DNA from: Citrobacter sp. Res13-Sevr-PEB04-36
GTDB taxonomy: Bacteria; Pseudomonadota; Gammaproteobacteria; Enterobacterales; Enterobacteriaceae
DNA length: 64,000 nucleotides
Assembly (NCBI RefSeq): GCF_015672735.1
Contig: NZ_JADABY010000045.1
Span: 62,001 to 126,000, forward strand
Direction of reading: 5' to 3'
In this document: positions 10,830-20,900 of the stretch, piece after piece
How the letters are laid out: each line of letters begins with the position of its first letter
How positions within the stretch are numbered: position 1 is the first letter of the stretch
Translations under genes and position numbers: made by a program
Notes under the pieces: generated by a model
Told to the model about the DNA's origin: nothing
Database searches by the model: none
What the model saw: the letters and a program-made list of their open reading frames with translations, nothing else

Positions 10830-11036
10830 TTACTTCTCTTCCTGCTGCGGCCGATACAGCTGCCGATAGTACTCCAGGCGCTGCAGATACAGCGGCACGT
10901 TTTCCGGTGGGACCTCAGAAGGCACCGTATTGCGCGGCGGCGTTTTATTCAGGTATTCGCGAAAAGCCTGGCTTGACGCCATAAAATCGACTGTCTTATC
11001 AATAAGGATTGAAACGTTCTCGCCTATTTTCGCCAT
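10830..11036 (-). CDS. yibT: YibT, small conserved protein
   Basis: A 68-residue protein (69 in E. coli) rich in Tyr, Arg and Gln toward its end ([19 protein letters not shown]). It has no signal peptide or membrane segment. It is conserved between mtlR and yibL in enterics; function is unknown. The 292 bases between it and yibL carry the two divergent promoters and no other gene that I can see. Confidence 0.88.
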   Translation of the reverse strand: MAKIGENVSILIDKTVDFMASSQAFREYLNKTPPRNTVPSEVPPENVPLYLQRLEYYRQLYRPQQEEK

Positions 11037-11291
11037 GATGACTCATCCTCCATGTATTATCCGCGCCTAGCCTGTGCGGTTGATGATTTAAGTTTAGGAT
11101 CGGATGGACAATTATATTGAGGAAAACGTGCTTCACTATGAAGCCACCGACTAAAAGCGCCATCACCGATCTTATTACTTAAAATCCCTTTTCAATCAAA
11201 CATCTAACATTATCGTTAGCGAAATAATACTTGCAGCATTTGATTATTTATCTTCGATTAGTTGAGAATAATCCCCCTCTGCGCGCATACT

Positions 11292-11309
11292 ATAGGATAT
11301 TCATCCTAT
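11292..11309 (+). promoter_or_regulatory. ATAGGAT/ATCCTAT inverted repeat before yibL
   Basis: Seven-base arms ATAGGAT (11292-11298) and ATCCTAT (11303-11309) flank ATTC. A third ATCCTAT copy (11324-11330) overlaps the yibL start codon. The repeat sits 19 bases upstream of the ATG, where an operator or a leader hairpin could act. No regulator is known to me. Confidence 0.4.
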
Positions 11310-11328
11310 TTTTATCAGAAGCTATCCT

Positions 11329-11691
11329 ATGAAAGAAGTCGAAAAAAACGAAATTAAACGTCTGAGCGATCGCCTGGACGCCATCCGCCACCAGCAGGCA
11401 GACCTGTCACTGGTTGAAGCCGCCGACAAATATGCCGAGCTGGAAAAAGAGAAAGAAACGCTGGAAGCCGAGATCGTACGCCTGCGTGAAGTTCACGGTC
11501 AGAAGTTGAGCAAAGAAGCACAAAAGCTCAGCAAGCTCCCGTTCCGTCGCGCCATCACCAAAAAAGAGCAGGCCGACATGGGCAAGCTGAAGAAAAGCGT
11601 GCGCGGCCTGGTGATCGTACACCCGATGACCGAACTGGGTCGTGAAATGAGCCTGAAAGAGATGACTGGCTTTTCAAAGACTGAGTTTTGA
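11329..11691 (+). CDS. yibL: YibL, ribosome-associated DUF2810 protein
   Basis: A 120-residue, highly charged protein, full length compared with E. coli YibL. The first 60 residues form a heptad-like coiled coil ([19 protein letters not shown] ... [19 protein letters not shown]) and a basic region follows ([20 protein letters not shown]). E. coli YibL has been reported to co-purify with ribosomes; the molecular role is not established. It stands alone between yibT and lldP. Confidence 0.92.
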   Translation: MKEVEKNEIKRLSDRLDAIRHQQADLSLVEAADKYAELEKEKETLEAEIVRLREVHGQKLSKEAQKLSKLPFRRAITKKEQADMGKLKKSVRGLVIVHPMTELGREMSLKEMTGFSKTEF

Positions 11692-11733
11692 TATTCCACC
11701 GGGCAGCATTCGTTTGCCCGGTCTCCTGCCCCC

Positions 11734-11750
11734 AATTGGCCCTACCAATT
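11734..11750. promoter_or_regulatory. LldR operator O1 (upstream)
   Basis: The inverted repeat AATTGG-CCCTA-CCAATT matches the LldR (FadR-type GntR) operator known upstream of E. coli lldPRD. It lies about 200 bases before lldP. Together with the second site it would allow LldR to loop the DNA and repress without L-lactate. Confidence 0.8.
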
Positions 11751-11861
11751 TTAGCCAGATCCGAATACCTCCTCACATTTTGTTAAAAACAGCCCACAAT
11801 ACTGTTGCCAATAAATAACATTTAATTAACCATTCATTGTCATTACCCCTACACAACAATA

Positions 11862-11874
11862 TTGGCAGGGCCAC
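11862..11874. promoter_or_regulatory. LldR operator O2 (promoter-proximal)
   Basis: TTGGCAGGGCCAC resembles the second E. coli LldR site (TTGGCAGTGCCAC) and lies about 112 bases downstream of O1. The T/A-rich segment between them (TTAATTAACCATTCATTGTC) is the likely location of ArcA binding in the E. coli counterpart. Confidence 0.7.
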
Positions 11875-11947
11875 TTTTACACATAGTGTGACGGCGAGAT
11901 GAGCACAGACTCATTGCATTATGTCAGCGGCCCCCAGGAGACCTGCA

Positions 11948-13603
11948 ATGAATCTCTGGCAACAAAACTACGACCCGGCCGGTAATATCTGGCTTTCAAG
12001 CCTGATTGCCTCACTCCCTATTCTGTTCTTTTTCTTCGCGCTGATTAAGCTCAAGCTGAAAGGTTATGTCGCTGCGACATGGACGGTGGGGATAGCCCTG
12101 TTGGTCGCCTTGCTGTTCTACAAAATGCCGGTCGATCACGCGCTGGCATCCGTGGTGTACGGCTTCTTCTATGGTCTGTGGCCGATTGCCTGGATAATCA
12201 TCGCCGCCGTATTCGTCTATAAGATTTCGGTCAAGACCGGGCAGTTCGACATTATCCGTTCCTCAATCCTGTCGATTACCCCGGACCAGCGTCTGCAGAT
12301 GCTGATTGTCGGCTTCTGCTTTGGCGCATTCCTCGAGGGGGCTGCAGGATTTGGCGCCCCGGTGGCAATTACCGCCGCGCTGCTGGTCGGCCTAGGCTTC
12401 AACCCGCTGTACGCCGCAGGTTTGTGCCTGATTGTAAACACCGCGCCGGTGGCGTTTGGCGCAATGGGTATTCCGATCCTGGTCGCCGGTCAGGTTACCG
12501 GGTTGGACAGTTTTGAAATCGGCCAGATGGTAGGTCGCCAGCTGCCGTTCCTGACGATTATCGTGCTGTTCTGGATCATGGCGATTATGGACGGCTGGCG
12601 TGGCGTGAAAGAGACCTGGCCGGCGGTGATGGTCGCAGGCGGCTCCTTTGCCATCGCGCAGTACCTCAGCTCTAACTTTATCGGGCCAGAACTGCCGGAC
12701 ATCATCTCTTCTCTGGTGTCACTGGTATGTCTGACGCTGTTCCTGAAACGCTGGCAGCCAGTACGCATCTTCCGCTTTGGCGACATGGGCGCTTCACAGG
12801 TTGATCAAACGCTGGCCCGCACCCATTACACCGCAGGTCAGGTGGTTCGCGCCTGGTCGCCGTTCCTGTTCCTGACAGCAACGGTCACGCTGTGGAGCAT
12901 CCCGCCGTTTAAAGCGCTGTTTGCCCCTGGTGGCGCAATGTACCACTGGGTGGTGAATGTTCCGGTACCGTTCCTCGACAAACTGGTGGCCCGCATGCCG
13001 CCGGTGGTACACGAAGCCACGGCCTACGCGGCGGTATACAAGTTTGACTGGTTCTCAGCGACCGGCACCGCCATTCTGTTTGCCGCCCTGCTGTCTATCG
13101 TCTGGCTAAAAATGAAGCCCTCTGCCGCCCTGCAAACCTTCGGCAGCACGCTGAAAGAGCTGGCGTTGCCCATCTATTCCATCGGGATGGTACTGGCATT
13201 CGCATTTATCTCTAACTATTCAGGCCTGTCTTCGACGCTGGCATTAGCGCTGGCACACACCGGCAGCGCCTTTACCTTCTTCTCGCCGTTCCTCGGCTGG
13301 TTGGGCGTGTTCCTGACCGGGTCAGATACCTCTTCAAACGCACTGTTCGCGGCCCTACAGGCAACGGCAGCGCAGCAAATCGGTGTTTCTGATGTACTGC
13401 TGGTGGCGGCAAATACCACCGGTGGCGTAACCGGCAAGATGATCTCCCCGCAATCTATCGCCATCGCCTGTGCGGCCGTGGGACTGGTGGGTAAAGAGTC
13501 TGACCTGTTCCGCTTTACCGTGAAACACAGCCTGATATTCACCTGCATGGTAGGTGTGATTACCACGCTTCAGGCCTATGTCTTAACCTGGATGATCCCA
13601 TGA
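11948..13603 (+). CDS. lldP: L-lactate permease
   Basis: The start at 11948 (AGGAG at 11936-11940) gives 551 residues, the E. coli LldP length, beginning [19 protein letters not shown]. An in-frame ATG at 11921 would add nine residues and has no ribosome site. It is a polytopic proton symporter for L-lactate and glycolate, with a dozen or more hydrophobic helices and the family segment [20 protein letters not shown]. It is the first gene of lldPRD; its stop overlaps the lldR start. Confidence 0.97.
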   Translation: MNLWQQNYDPAGNIWLSSLIASLPILFFFFALIKLKLKGYVAATWTVGIALLVALLFYKMPVDHALASVVYGFFYGLWPIAWIIIAAVFVYKISVKTGQFDIIRSSILSITPDQRLQMLIVGFCFGAFLEGAAGFGAPVAITAALLVGLGFNPLYAAGLCLIVNTAPVAFGAMGIPILVAGQVTGLDSFEIGQMVGRQLPFLTIIVLFWIMAIMDGWRGVKETWPAVMVAGGSFAIAQYLSSNFIGPELPDIISSLVSLVCLTLFLKRWQPVRIFRFGDMGASQVDQTLARTHYTAGQVVRAWSPFLFLTATVTLWSIPPFKALFAPGGAMYHWVVNVPVPFLDKLVARMPPVVHEATAYAAVYKFDWFSATGTAILFAALLSIVWLKMKPSAALQTFGSTLKELALPIYSIGMVLAFAFISNYSGLSSTLALALAHTGSAFTFFSPFLGWLGVFLTGSDTSSNALFAALQATAAQQIGVSDVLLVAANTTGGVTGKMISPQSIAIACAAVGLVGKESDLFRFTVKHSLIFTCMVGVITTLQAYVLTWMIP

Positions 13604-14376
13604 TTGTGATGCCCAGACGCCTGTCCGACGAGGTCGCTACTCGCGTGCGGGCGCTGATTGAAGAACAACAACTGGAGGCGGGCATGAAGTTGCCCGCTGA
13701 GCGCCAGTTGGCGGTACAGCTCGGCGTATCACGCAATTCGCTGCGCGAGGCGCTGGCAAAGCTGGTCAGTGAAGGCGTGCTGCTCAGCCGTCGCGGCGGC
13801 GGGACATTTGTCCGCTGGCAGCATGAAGCCTGGTCCGAACAAAATATCGTTCAGCCGCTGAAAAACCTGATGGCGGACGACCCGGATTACAGTTTCGATA
13901 TTCTCGAAGCCCGCCACGCCATCGAGGCCAGCACCGCGTGGCACGCCGCAATGCGCGCCACGACCGCCGACAAAGAGAAAATCAGGCTCTGTTTTGAGGC
14001 CACGCAGAGTGAGGACCCGGATCTCGCCTCACAAGCAGACGTTCGTTTTCACCTCGCCATCGCGGAAGCCTCGCACAACGTGGTGCTGCTCCAGACCATG
14101 CGCGGTTTCTTCGACGTATTGCAGTCCTCGGTAAAACAGAGCCGCCAGCGAATGTACCTTGTGCCGCCAGTGTTTTCACAGCTCACCGCACAGCACCTTG
14201 CCGTGCTGGACGCGATTGTCGCCGGGGACGCCGATGGCGCACGGAAGGCGATGATGGCGCACCTCAGCTTTGTCCACACCACCATTAAACGCTTTGATGA
14301 AGATCAGGCCCGCCAGGCGCGTATTACCCGTCTGCCCGGTGACCATAATGAAATTAGCAGGGAGAACAACTCATGA
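13600..14376 (+). CDS. lldR: GntR/FadR-type L-lactate regulator
   Basis: A 258-residue protein, identical in length to E. coli LldR. The N-terminal winged helix-turn-helix (about residues 6-74) includes [20 protein letters not shown] and [13 protein letters not shown]. The C-terminal FCD ligand domain has the metal/lactate-binding pattern [14 protein letters not shown]. It represses or activates lldPRD through the two operators upstream of lldP. ATGA overlaps link it to both lldP and lldD. Confidence 0.97.
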   Translation: MIVMPRRLSDEVATRVRALIEEQQLEAGMKLPAERQLAVQLGVSRNSLREALAKLVSEGVLLSRRGGGTFVRWQHEAWSEQNIVQPLKNLMADDPDYSFDILEARHAIEASTAWHAAMRATTADKEKIRLCFEATQSEDPDLASQADVRFHLAIAEASHNVVLLQTMRGFFDVLQSSVKQSRQRMYLVPPVFSQLTAQHLAVLDAIVAGDADGARKAMMAHLSFVHTTIKRFDEDQARQARITRLPGDHNEISRENNS

Positions 14377-15563
14377 TTATTTCAGCAGCCAGCGATTATC
14401 GCGCCGCAGCCCAGCGCATTCTGCCCCCCTTCCTGTTTCACTACATCGACGGTGGTGCCTATGCAGAGCATACCCTGCGCCGTAACGTCGAAGATTTATC
14501 GGAGGTGGCGCTACGCCAGCGCGTGCTGAAGAACATGGCCGACCTGAGTCTGGAAACCACTCTGTTCAACGAAAAACTGTCGATGCCGGTGGCATTAGCG
14601 CCGGTTGGCTTGTGCGGCATGTATGCCCGCCGGGGCGAAGTTCAGGCCGCCGCTGCCGCTGACGCCAAAGGCATTCCGTTTACGCTTTCAACAGTTTCCG
14701 TCTGCCCGATTGAAGAAGTTGCCCCGACTATCAAGCGTCCGATGTGGTTCCAGCTATATGTCCTGCGCGATCGCGGTTTTATGCGTAACGCGCTGGAGCG
14801 AGCTAAAGCAGCGGGCTGCTCCACGCTGGTCTTTACCGTCGATATGCCCACGCCCGGCGCGCGCTACCGTGACGCACATTCCGGGATGAGCGGTCCGAAT
14901 GCCGCGCTGCGCCGTTACTGGCAGGCGGTAACCCATCCTCAGTGGGCGTGGGACGTTGGCCTGAACGGTCGCCCGCATGATTTAGGCAATATCTCGACCT
15001 ACCTGGGGAAACCCACCGGCCTTGAGGATTACATCGGCTGGCTGGCAAACAACTTCGATCCCTCCATCTCCTGGAAGGACCTCGAGTGGATCCGCGAATT
15101 CTGGGACGGTCCGATGGTGATCAAAGGGATCCTGGATCCGCAAGATGCCCGCGACGCCGTGCGCTTTGGTGCTGACGGCATCGTGGTCTCGAACCACGGC
15201 GGTCGCCAGCTGGACGGCGTGCTGTCTTCTGCGCGTGCGCTGCCCGCCATTGCCGACGCCGTCAAAGGCGATATTGCGATTCTGGCAGACAGCGGCATCC
15301 GTAACGGCCTGGACGTGGTGCGCATGATTGCACTGGGTGCAGATACCGTACTGCTGGGCCGTGCTTACCTGTATGCACTGGCGACCCACGGTCAGGCAGG
15401 TGTCGCTAACCTGTTGAACCTTATTGAGAAAGAAATGAAAGTGGCGATGACACTGACCGGTGCAAAATCCATCCGTGAAATCAGCCGTGATTCGCTGGTA
15501 CAAGAATTGGGAAAGCAACTGCCCGCCGCCCTGGCACCTCTTGTCCAGGGTAGTACAGCATAA
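14373..15563 (+). CDS. lldD: L-lactate dehydrogenase (FMN, quinone-linked)
   Basis: A 396-residue flavoprotein of the alpha-hydroxyacid oxidase family, membrane-associated, oxidising L-lactate to pyruvate and passing electrons to quinone. The active-site motif [10 protein letters not shown] contains the catalytic His275, and the FMN phosphate loop [20 protein letters not shown] is present. It is the last gene of the operon; a hairpin terminator follows. Confidence 0.98.
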   Translation: MIISAASDYRAAAQRILPPFLFHYIDGGAYAEHTLRRNVEDLSEVALRQRVLKNMADLSLETTLFNEKLSMPVALAPVGLCGMYARRGEVQAAAAADAKGIPFTLSTVSVCPIEEVAPTIKRPMWFQLYVLRDRGFMRNALERAKAAGCSTLVFTVDMPTPGARYRDAHSGMSGPNAALRRYWQAVTHPQWAWDVGLNGRPHDLGNISTYLGKPTGLEDYIGWLANNFDPSISWKDLEWIREFWDGPMVIKGILDPQDARDAVRFGADGIVVSNHGGRQLDGVLSSARALPAIADAVKGDIAILADSGIRNGLDVVRMIALGADTVLLGRAYLYALATHGQAGVANLLNLIEKEMKVAMTLTGAKSIREISRDSLVQELGKQLPAALAPLVQGSTA

Positions 15564-15593
15564 CTGTATCCTCGTAATACCCTACACCCTGTA

Positions 15594-15625
15594 TGGTCGG
15601 CCTGTTCTCAGCCCGACCATTTTTT
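15594..15625 (+). terminator. Terminator of lldPRD
   Basis: TGGTCGG (15594-15600) pairs with CCGACCA (15613-15619) across a 12-base loop and runs into six T residues (15620-15625). It is 30 bases beyond the lldD stop. Confidence 0.75.
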
Positions 15626-15710
15626 ATGCAAAAATAACGACCAGTTAACATTTACACTCAATATATTTGACAACTTTTTATTCACCTGCCAAATGTATAT
15701 ACAAGCTAAT

Positions 15711-15752
15711 ACAACAACAACCCACACAATAATAATCCACACAACAACAACC
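15711..15752 (+). repeat. A/C-only leader tract with ACAACAACAA repeats
   Basis: Two exact ACAACAACAA copies (15711-15720 and 15741-15750) lie within a G-free stretch, just upstream of the transporter pseudogene. An unstructured CA-rich leader of this kind could promote translation initiation or bind Hfq. It follows the lld terminator and so belongs to the transporter transcript. Confidence 0.6.
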
Positions 15753-15773
15753 ATCATAACGGGCGAGGGTGAC

Positions 15774-17050
15774 ATGGTTTATTCCGGTAAAGTGAATATC
15801 CAGCAGGCGATAGATGACAGTCCTTTTTCACGTTTTCATTGGGTCATCATCGTCCTGGGCTTTCTGGTGCTGGCCATTGATGGCTTCGACACGGCGGCGA
15901 TGGGCTATATTGCCCCTACCCTCTTCAGCCGACTGGGGGATCAAGAAACAAGATCTCGGGCCAGTATTAAGCGCCGCACTGCTGGGGCTCTCATTTGGCG
16001 CCCTGCTGGCCGGGCCAATTTCCGATCGTATGGGACGTAAACGTGTACTGGTTTTTTCCTGCCTGTTCTTTGGTCTCGCCAGTCTGGGCACCGCCTATGC
16101 CGAACGCCATCACGTTGGTGTCAGAATTTGCGCCAAAACGCTGCCGCTCAATGGCGATTAACACCATGTACTGCGGTTTCCCGCTCGGTGCGGCAGGTGG
16201 CGGGGTTATCTCCTCCTGGCTGATTCCTAACTACGGCTGGCACAGCGTCCTGCTCGCCGGGGCAATTGCCCCGCTGGCGCTGACCATCCTCCTGGTGTTA
16301 TTTCTGCCGGAGTCGGTCAAGTATCTGGTCCATCGTGGGAAAGAGATCGCGCAAGTCAAACGAATTGCCCGTCGCTTTATGCCAGGTGATGTAGACCAGG
16401 TCACCCAGTTTTATCTGGATGAAGAACGGACTGACGCCAAAAAAGGGAGCGTGGCGCAGTTGTTCAGTATGCCGTGGCTGCCGGGCACGCTGATGCTGTG
16501 GATGACCTACTTTATGGGGCTGGTTATCTATTATGTGCTGCTGAGCTGGATGCCGACGCTGATGCTGGGAATGGGTTACCCGCTGGCAGAATCTGCCTGG
16601 CTGACATCACTGTTCACCTTCGGCGGTACCGCGGGGATCCTGCTGGCCGGCTGGCTGATGGATCGCTGGGAAGCACACAAAGTCGTCTCCATCGGTTTTA
16701 TCCTGACAATGCTGTTTGCGCTGGCGCTCGGGTTTGAACATAACCACATCATACTGTTTGGCGCCCTGATCTTCCTGATGGGGATCACCATGAACGGTGC
16801 ACAGTCCGGGCTACAGACGCTGGCGGCAACATTTTACCCGACCCACTGTCGCGCAACAGGCATCGCCTGGATGCAGGGCGTGGGCCGCTTTGGTGGCGTT
16901 GCCGGGACCATGACCAGCGCCCAGTTACTTTCTCTGCAATGGCAGGCTGACAGCATATTGATGTTCCTCAGCGTTCCCGCGCTGCTGGCAGCTGCCGCAA
17001 CGATTTATAAGCTGCAACGCTATAAACCACAGCGTCTGACCGTCGCATAG
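15774..17050 (+). pseudogene. Broken MFS (AAHS-type) transporter
   Basis: Begins MVYSGKVNIQQAIDDSPFSRFHW with a GGCGAGGGT ribosome site and reads as an aromatic-acid/proton symporter-type MFS protein (DGFDTAAMGYIAPTLF). The frame shifts by one base at about 15930, where an extra C in AGCCGAC turns SDWGIKKQDLGPV out of phase. The second frame carries the MFS loop motif GPISDRMGRKRV. Near 16094-16100 a second lesion removes roughly twenty residues: GTAYA joins directly to MPNAITLVSEFAPKR in the third frame, probably by deletion at a repeated ATGCC. The rest is open to 17050 with helices 5-12. The product is not expected to function. E. coli K-12 lacks this gene between lldD and trmL. Confidence 0.9.
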
Positions 17051-17096
17051 TACCCGTCCTTTCTGCTATTCTGCCCCCCGTTATTAAGGGGGCAGT

Positions 17097-17570
17097 ATGC
17101 TTAACATCGTTTTATTCGAACCAGAAATCCCACCAAACACCGGCAATATTATCCGCCTTTGCGCCAATACCGGCTTTCGTCTGCATATTATTGAGCCCAT
17201 GGGCTTTACCTGGGACGACAAGCGCCTGCGTCGCGCGGGGCTGGATTATCACGAATTTACCGCTGTACTGCGCCACCCTGATTACGCCGCCTTTGTGGCT
17301 GCAGAAAATCCGCAGCGTCTGTTTGCTCTGACCACGAAAGGGACGCCGGCCCATAGCGCGGTAAGCTATCAGGATGGTGATTACCTGATGTTTGGCCCGG
17401 AAACACGCGGCCTGCCCGCCAGCATTCTCGACGCTCTTCCTGCCGAACAAAAAATTCGTATTCCGATGATGCCGGACAGCCGCAGCATGAACCTGTCAAA
17501 TGCGGTGTCGGTGGTGGTGTATGAGGCCTGGCGCCAGTTGGGGTATCCTGGCGCGGTATTACGCAGTTGA
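17097..17570 (+). CDS. trmL: tRNA (cytidine/uridine-34 2'-O) methyltransferase
   Basis: 157 residues, the same as E. coli TrmL (YibK). It is a minimal SPOUT enzyme that methylates the ribose at the wobble position of two tRNA-Leu isoacceptors. SPOUT motifs are visible: [18 protein letters not shown] (motif 1), [10 protein letters not shown] (motif 2) and the knot-forming [17 protein letters not shown] (motif 3). It is a single gene, followed by a REP element. Confidence 0.96.
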   Translation: MLNIVLFEPEIPPNTGNIIRLCANTGFRLHIIEPMGFTWDDKRLRRAGLDYHEFTAVLRHPDYAAFVAAENPQRLFALTTKGTPAHSAVSYQDGDYLMFGPETRGLPASILDALPAEQKIRIPMMPDSRSMNLSNAVSVVVYEAWRQLGYPGAVLRS

Positions 17571-17574
17571 TTTA

Positions 17575-17610
17575 CGTCGGATGCGGCTAGCGCCTTATCC
17601 GACCTACGTT
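17575..17610 (+). repeat. REP element after trmL
   Basis: GTCGGATGCGGC...GCCTTATCCGAC is a classical enteric REP palindrome. It occupies the 180-base gap between convergent trmL and cysE. The rest of the gap shows no gene. Confidence 0.75.
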
Positions 17611-17750
17611 AATTTGATGTTATTCGTTTCGAGCGTTATCGGCGCAGACAGATTGAACACGGACTGCGCTTGCCGACCTGCGCGTACACGCAGTATGTGA
17701 GGATGACGAGCACAGCCCAGGTTCAATATGGCAAGTAAGATAGCTCGAAA

Positions 17751-18572
17751 TCAGATGCCATCGCCATATTCGAACGTATGATGAATCCCGTTGAAATGCT
17801 GATCCATATCCATGGACGGCTTATCGCTGTCAGGTTTACCGACAATCCGTGCCGGAACGCCTGCGGCGGTGGTGTGCGGCGGTACGGGCTGCAACACAAC
17901 AGAACCTGCGCCAATCTTCGCCCCGCGTCCAACTTCGATATTGCCGAGAATTTTTGCGCCCGCGCCAATCATCACGCCTTCACGAATTTTTGGGTGGCGA
18001 TCGCCGCCGGCTTTACCGGTCCCGCCGAGCGTGACGGATTGCAAAATAGAGACGTCGTTTTCGATCACGGCGGTTTCACCCACCACAATTCCGGTGGCGT
18101 GATCGAGCATGATCCCACGACCAATTTTTGCCGCCGGATGAATATCAACCTGGAAAGTCACGGACACCTGATTTTGCAGGAAGATCGCCAGCGCCTGACG
18201 CCCCTGATGCCACAGCCAGTGGCCGATACGGTAAGCCTGAAGCGCATGGAAGCCCTTCAGGTATAAAAGCGGAGTTGAGTATTTATCGACAGCCGGGTCA
18301 CGCGTGCGCACCGCCTGGATATCGCAGGCCGCCGAGGCAATCATTTCAGGATCGGCAGCGTAAGCTTCCTCCACCACTTCACGAATAGCAATCGCGGGCA
18401 TGATCGGTGAAGCAAGCTTGTTCGCCAGCATATAGCTTAATGCGCTGCCGAGATTCTCATGCTTGAGCAGTGTTGCGTGGTAAAAACTGGCCAGCATTGG
18501 CTCACAATCCGCCAGTGCCCGGGCTTCTGCTTTAATATTTTTCCAGACGATATCCAGTTCTTCACACGGCAT
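17751..18572 (-). CDS. cysE: Serine O-acetyltransferase
   Basis: A 273-residue enzyme, E. coli length, transferring acetyl from acetyl-CoA to L-serine as the first step of cysteine synthesis. The N-terminal helical domain (to about residue 140) is followed by a left-handed beta-helix of hexapeptide repeats. Catalytic Asp143 and His158 are both present (QVDIHPAAK, MLDHATG). The C-terminal tail (GIHHTFEYGDGI) ends in Ile, as needed for binding to CysK and for cysteine feedback. It is the distal gene of the yibN-grxC-secB-gpsA-cysE run. Confidence 0.97.
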   Translation of the reverse strand: MPCEELDIVWKNIKAEARALADCEPMLASFYHATLLKHENLGSALSYMLANKLASPIMPAIAIREVVEEAYAADPEMIASAACDIQAVRTRDPAVDKYSTPLLYLKGFHALQAYRIGHWLWHQGRQALAIFLQNQVSVTFQVDIHPAAKIGRGIMLDHATGIVVGETAVIENDVSILQSVTLGGTGKAGGDRHPKIREGVMIGAGAKILGNIEVGRGAKIGAGSVVLQPVPPHTTAAGVPARIVGKPDSDKPSMDMDQHFNGIHHTFEYGDGI

Positions 18573-18592
18573 TGCGTACTCCAGAAGGTAGC

Positions 18593-18627
18593 AAAACGAC
18601 CAACCCGTTCTACGCGGGTCGGGTCGT
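18593..18627 (-). terminator. Possible weak terminator between gpsA and cysE
   Basis: On the minus strand ACGACC pairs with GGTCGT (plus-strand positions 18622-18627 and 18596-18601), with an inner CCCG/CGGG pair, followed by four U. The short U-run suggests partial termination or mRNA stabilisation rather than a full stop. Confidence 0.4.
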
Positions 18628-18650
18628 TATATTGGAACGGTTCCTTACGG

Positions 18651-19670
18651 CTAGTGGCTGCTCCGCTCGTCCTTGCGTGCACGACCTAGTAACGTCAATG
18701 CTGCCTCGCGCGCGTTTTTTCCGCAATACAATACTTGATAAATTTCCTCGGTTATTGGCATTTCGACACCAAAACGGTGCGCCAACTCACGAACTTCTTT
18801 CGTATTGCGGTAGCCTTCAACCACCTGACCAATCTTGTCCTGCGCGCCCTGAACATCCATGCCTTGACCGAGCATCATGCCAAAACGGCGGTTACGTGAC
18901 TGGTTGTCGGTACACGTCAGCACCAGATCGCCCAGACCTGCCATGCCCATAAAGGTCGCCGGATCGGCACCCAGCGCCGCGCCAAGGCGTGACATTTCGG
19001 TCAGCCCACGGGTAATCAATGCCGTACGGGCGTTGGCGCCGAAGCCGATGCCGTCAGACATCCCCGCACCAATAGCAATCACGTTTTTCACCGCGCCGCC
19101 AAGCTGTACGCCAATGAAATCCGGGTTACTGTAGACGCGGAAGCTTTTGCCGCAGTGCAGCAGTTGCTGGAGATCGTCAGCAAACGTCTCGTCCGTTGAC
19201 GCCAGCGAAATCGCCGTAGGCATGCCTGCAGCCAGTTCTTTGGCAAACGTAGGACCAGAGATGACCGCCAGCGGAATGGCATCCCCCAGCGCTTCACGCG
19301 CGACATCCTGTAACAGGCGTCCCGTTTCCGCTTCCAGACCTTTTGTCGCCCAAACCAGCCGCGCATCAGAGCGCATCAACGGTTTGATCTGACGCAGCAC
19401 TTCGCCAAAGACGTGGCTCGGCACCACCACCAGAATATTACGGCTGGCGGCCAGCGCAGTGGCTAAATCACTTTCCAGGCGCAGCGTATCGGGAAAAGGC
19501 ACATCAGGAAGGAACGCAACGTTGCAGCGATCGTGTTCGAGCGTTGCGATATGTTTGGGATCGTGGCCCCACAGGACAACCGGGTGGCCGTTTCTTGCCA
19601 GGGTAATGGCAAGAGCGGTGCCGTACGAGCCGGCACCAATCACAGTCATTGAAGCATTACTTTGATTCAT
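18651..19670 (-). CDS. gpsA: Glycerol-3-phosphate dehydrogenase [NAD(P)+]
   Basis: 339 residues, as in E. coli. It reduces dihydroxyacetone phosphate to sn-glycerol-3-phosphate for phospholipid synthesis in the cytosol. The N-terminal nucleotide-binding motif [12 protein letters not shown] and the substrate-domain segment [17 protein letters not shown] are present. Its ATG overlaps the secB stop by one base (TGATG), so translation is coupled. Confidence 0.98.
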   Translation of the reverse strand: MNQSNASMTVIGAGSYGTALAITLARNGHPVVLWGHDPKHIATLEHDRCNVAFLPDVPFPDTLRLESDLATALAASRNILVVVPSHVFGEVLRQIKPLMRSDARLVWATKGLEAETGRLLQDVAREALGDAIPLAVISGPTFAKELAAGMPTAISLASTDETFADDLQQLLHCGKSFRVYSNPDFIGVQLGGAVKNVIAIGAGMSDGIGFGANARTALITRGLTEMSRLGAALGADPATFMGMAGLGDLVLTCTDNQSRNRRFGMMLGQGMDVQGAQDKIGQVVEGYRNTKEVRELAHRFGVEMPITEEIYQVLYCGKNAREAALTLLGRARKDERSSH

Positions 19671-20137
19671 CAGGCATCCTGATGTTCTTCAGTACCTTCG
19701 CCAGTCTGCTGCTGTAAATAGTTCATGAACAGCGCATCAAAGTTAACCGGCGCAAGGTTCAGTTGCGGGAACGTACCACGTGATACCAGGCTGGTGATGC
19801 ATTCACGGGCATACGGGAACAGGATGTTCGGGCAGTATGCACCCAGGCAATGCGCCATCTGAGTCCCTTCAATTCCGCTGATGGAGAAAATCCCGCCCTG
19901 CTGAACTTCGCACAGGAACGCCGTTTCTTCACCCAGAGAAGCCGTTACGGTGACACGCAGCACAACTTCATACACGTCATCTGCCAGTTGGGTAGATGCA
20001 GTATCAAGATCAAGTTTAACCTCTGGCTGCCAATCTTTCTGGAAAACATGCGGTGCATTTGGCGCTTCGAAAGACACATCCTTGGTATAAATACGTTGGA
20101 TCTGGAAAGCCATTTCAGTGTTATTTTGTTCTGACAT
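19670..20137 (-). CDS. secB: Protein-export chaperone SecB
   Basis: 155 residues, the E. coli length. The tetrameric cytosolic chaperone keeps precursors unfolded and hands them to SecA. The conserved core YVLRVTVTA-type strand ([19 protein letters not shown]) and the [20 protein letters not shown] end are intact. It lies between grxC and gpsA on the minus strand. Confidence 0.98.
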   Translation of the reverse strand: MSEQNNTEMAFQIQRIYTKDVSFEAPNAPHVFQKDWQPEVKLDLDTASTQLADDVYEVVLRVTVTASLGEETAFLCEVQQGGIFSISGIEGTQMAHCLGAYCPNILFPYARECITSLVSRGTFPQLNLAPVNFDALFMNYLQQQTGEGTEEHQDA

Positions 20138-20184
20138 GTTTAGAAAACCCTTTAGTGTTGTCCTTTAAATACTATCCGTACGCC

Positions 20185-20436
20185 TTAACGCAGCAGGGGA
20201 TCCAGTCCACCACGCGCATCCAACGCATACAAGTCGTCACAACCACCAATGTGCTGTGCATCAATAAAAATCTGCGGAACCGTCGTCCGGCCACTGCGTT
20301 TGATCATCTCTTCGCGCTTCACGGCGTCGCCGTCAATCGGAAGTTCCTGGAAACTCACGCCCTTGCTGTTCAACAGCGCTTTTGCGCGATGGCAAAATGG
20401 GCAGGTTGCTTTGGTGTAGATCTCGATGTTGGCCAT
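20185..20436 (-). CDS. grxC: Glutaredoxin 3, with CPFC active site
   Basis: An 83-residue glutaredoxin that reduces disulfides and mixed disulfides with glutathione. The glutathione-binding TVPQIFIDAQHIGGCDD region is intact. The active site is Cys12-Pro-Phe-Cys15, where E. coli GrxC has CPYC; CPFC is rarer but found in some monothiol/dithiol glutaredoxins. The gene sits between yibN and secB. Confidence 0.97.
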   Translation of the reverse strand: MANIEIYTKATCPFCHRAKALLNSKGVSFQELPIDGDAVKREEMIKRSGRTTVPQIFIDAQHIGGCDDLYALDARGGLDPLLR

Positions 20437-20468
20437 GACTTATCTCCGATATTCTCTTGCGGCGCGAT

Positions 20469-20900
20469 TTACTTACCGCGAACCAGCGGCAGGTTTTCAC
20501 CACTCCAGCCAGCTACGCCGTCTTTCAGCACGGACACCTGCTCAAAACCCGCTTTGATCAGCGCTGTTGCAGATTCCTGACACTGCATGCCAGAACCGTC
20601 AACCACAATAACCGGTTTGGCTTTGTGTTTTTCAAGCTCGCCGAAGTTGTTGGCTTTGATTTCGCTCGGCAGCAGGTTAGTTGAACCCGCGATATGGCCT
20701 TTGCGGAAGTCATCACGCTGACGTAAATCCACAATAACCGCATCTTCTTTATTGAGAAGACGAGTGGCTTCGCCGCGGGTAATCACCTTCACTTTCGAGG
20801 TCAGGCTTTTAAAGGTCGTAAATAATACAGCCGCCAGTAACGCAATCCAGGCGATACTCAAGACAGGGTGGCGACTAACAAATTGCATAATTTCTTGCAT
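20469..20900 (-). CDS. yibN: YibN, membrane-anchored rhodanese-like protein
   Basis: The start at 20900 gives 143 residues, as in E. coli (MQEIMQFV). An upstream in-frame ATG at 20912 adds MLPP only. One membrane helix lies at about residues 12-30 ([17 protein letters not shown]), followed by a single cytoplasmic rhodanese domain ([19 protein letters not shown]) with the active-loop Cys in DGSGMQC. It is the first gene of the grxC-secB-gpsA-cysE operon. E. coli YibN has been linked to inner-membrane protein insertion; the enzymatic substrate is not known. Confidence 0.93.
   Translation of the reverse strand: MQEIMQFVSRHPVLSIAWIALLAAVLFTTFKSLTSKVKVITRGEATRLLNKEDAVIVDLRQRDDFRKGHIAGSTNLLPSEIKANNFGELEKHKAKPVIVVDGSGMQCQESATALIKAGFEQVSVLKDGVAGWSGENLPLVRGK

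Noticed and set aside
14982-15518. 178-codon open frame antisense to lldD
   Set aside because: It lies wholly inside a well-supported gene, with no independent signals.
15711-15752. Possible CRISPR or satellite repeat from the ACAACAACAA copies
   Set aside because: Only two copies, no spacer structure and no cas genes; low-complexity leader is a better description.
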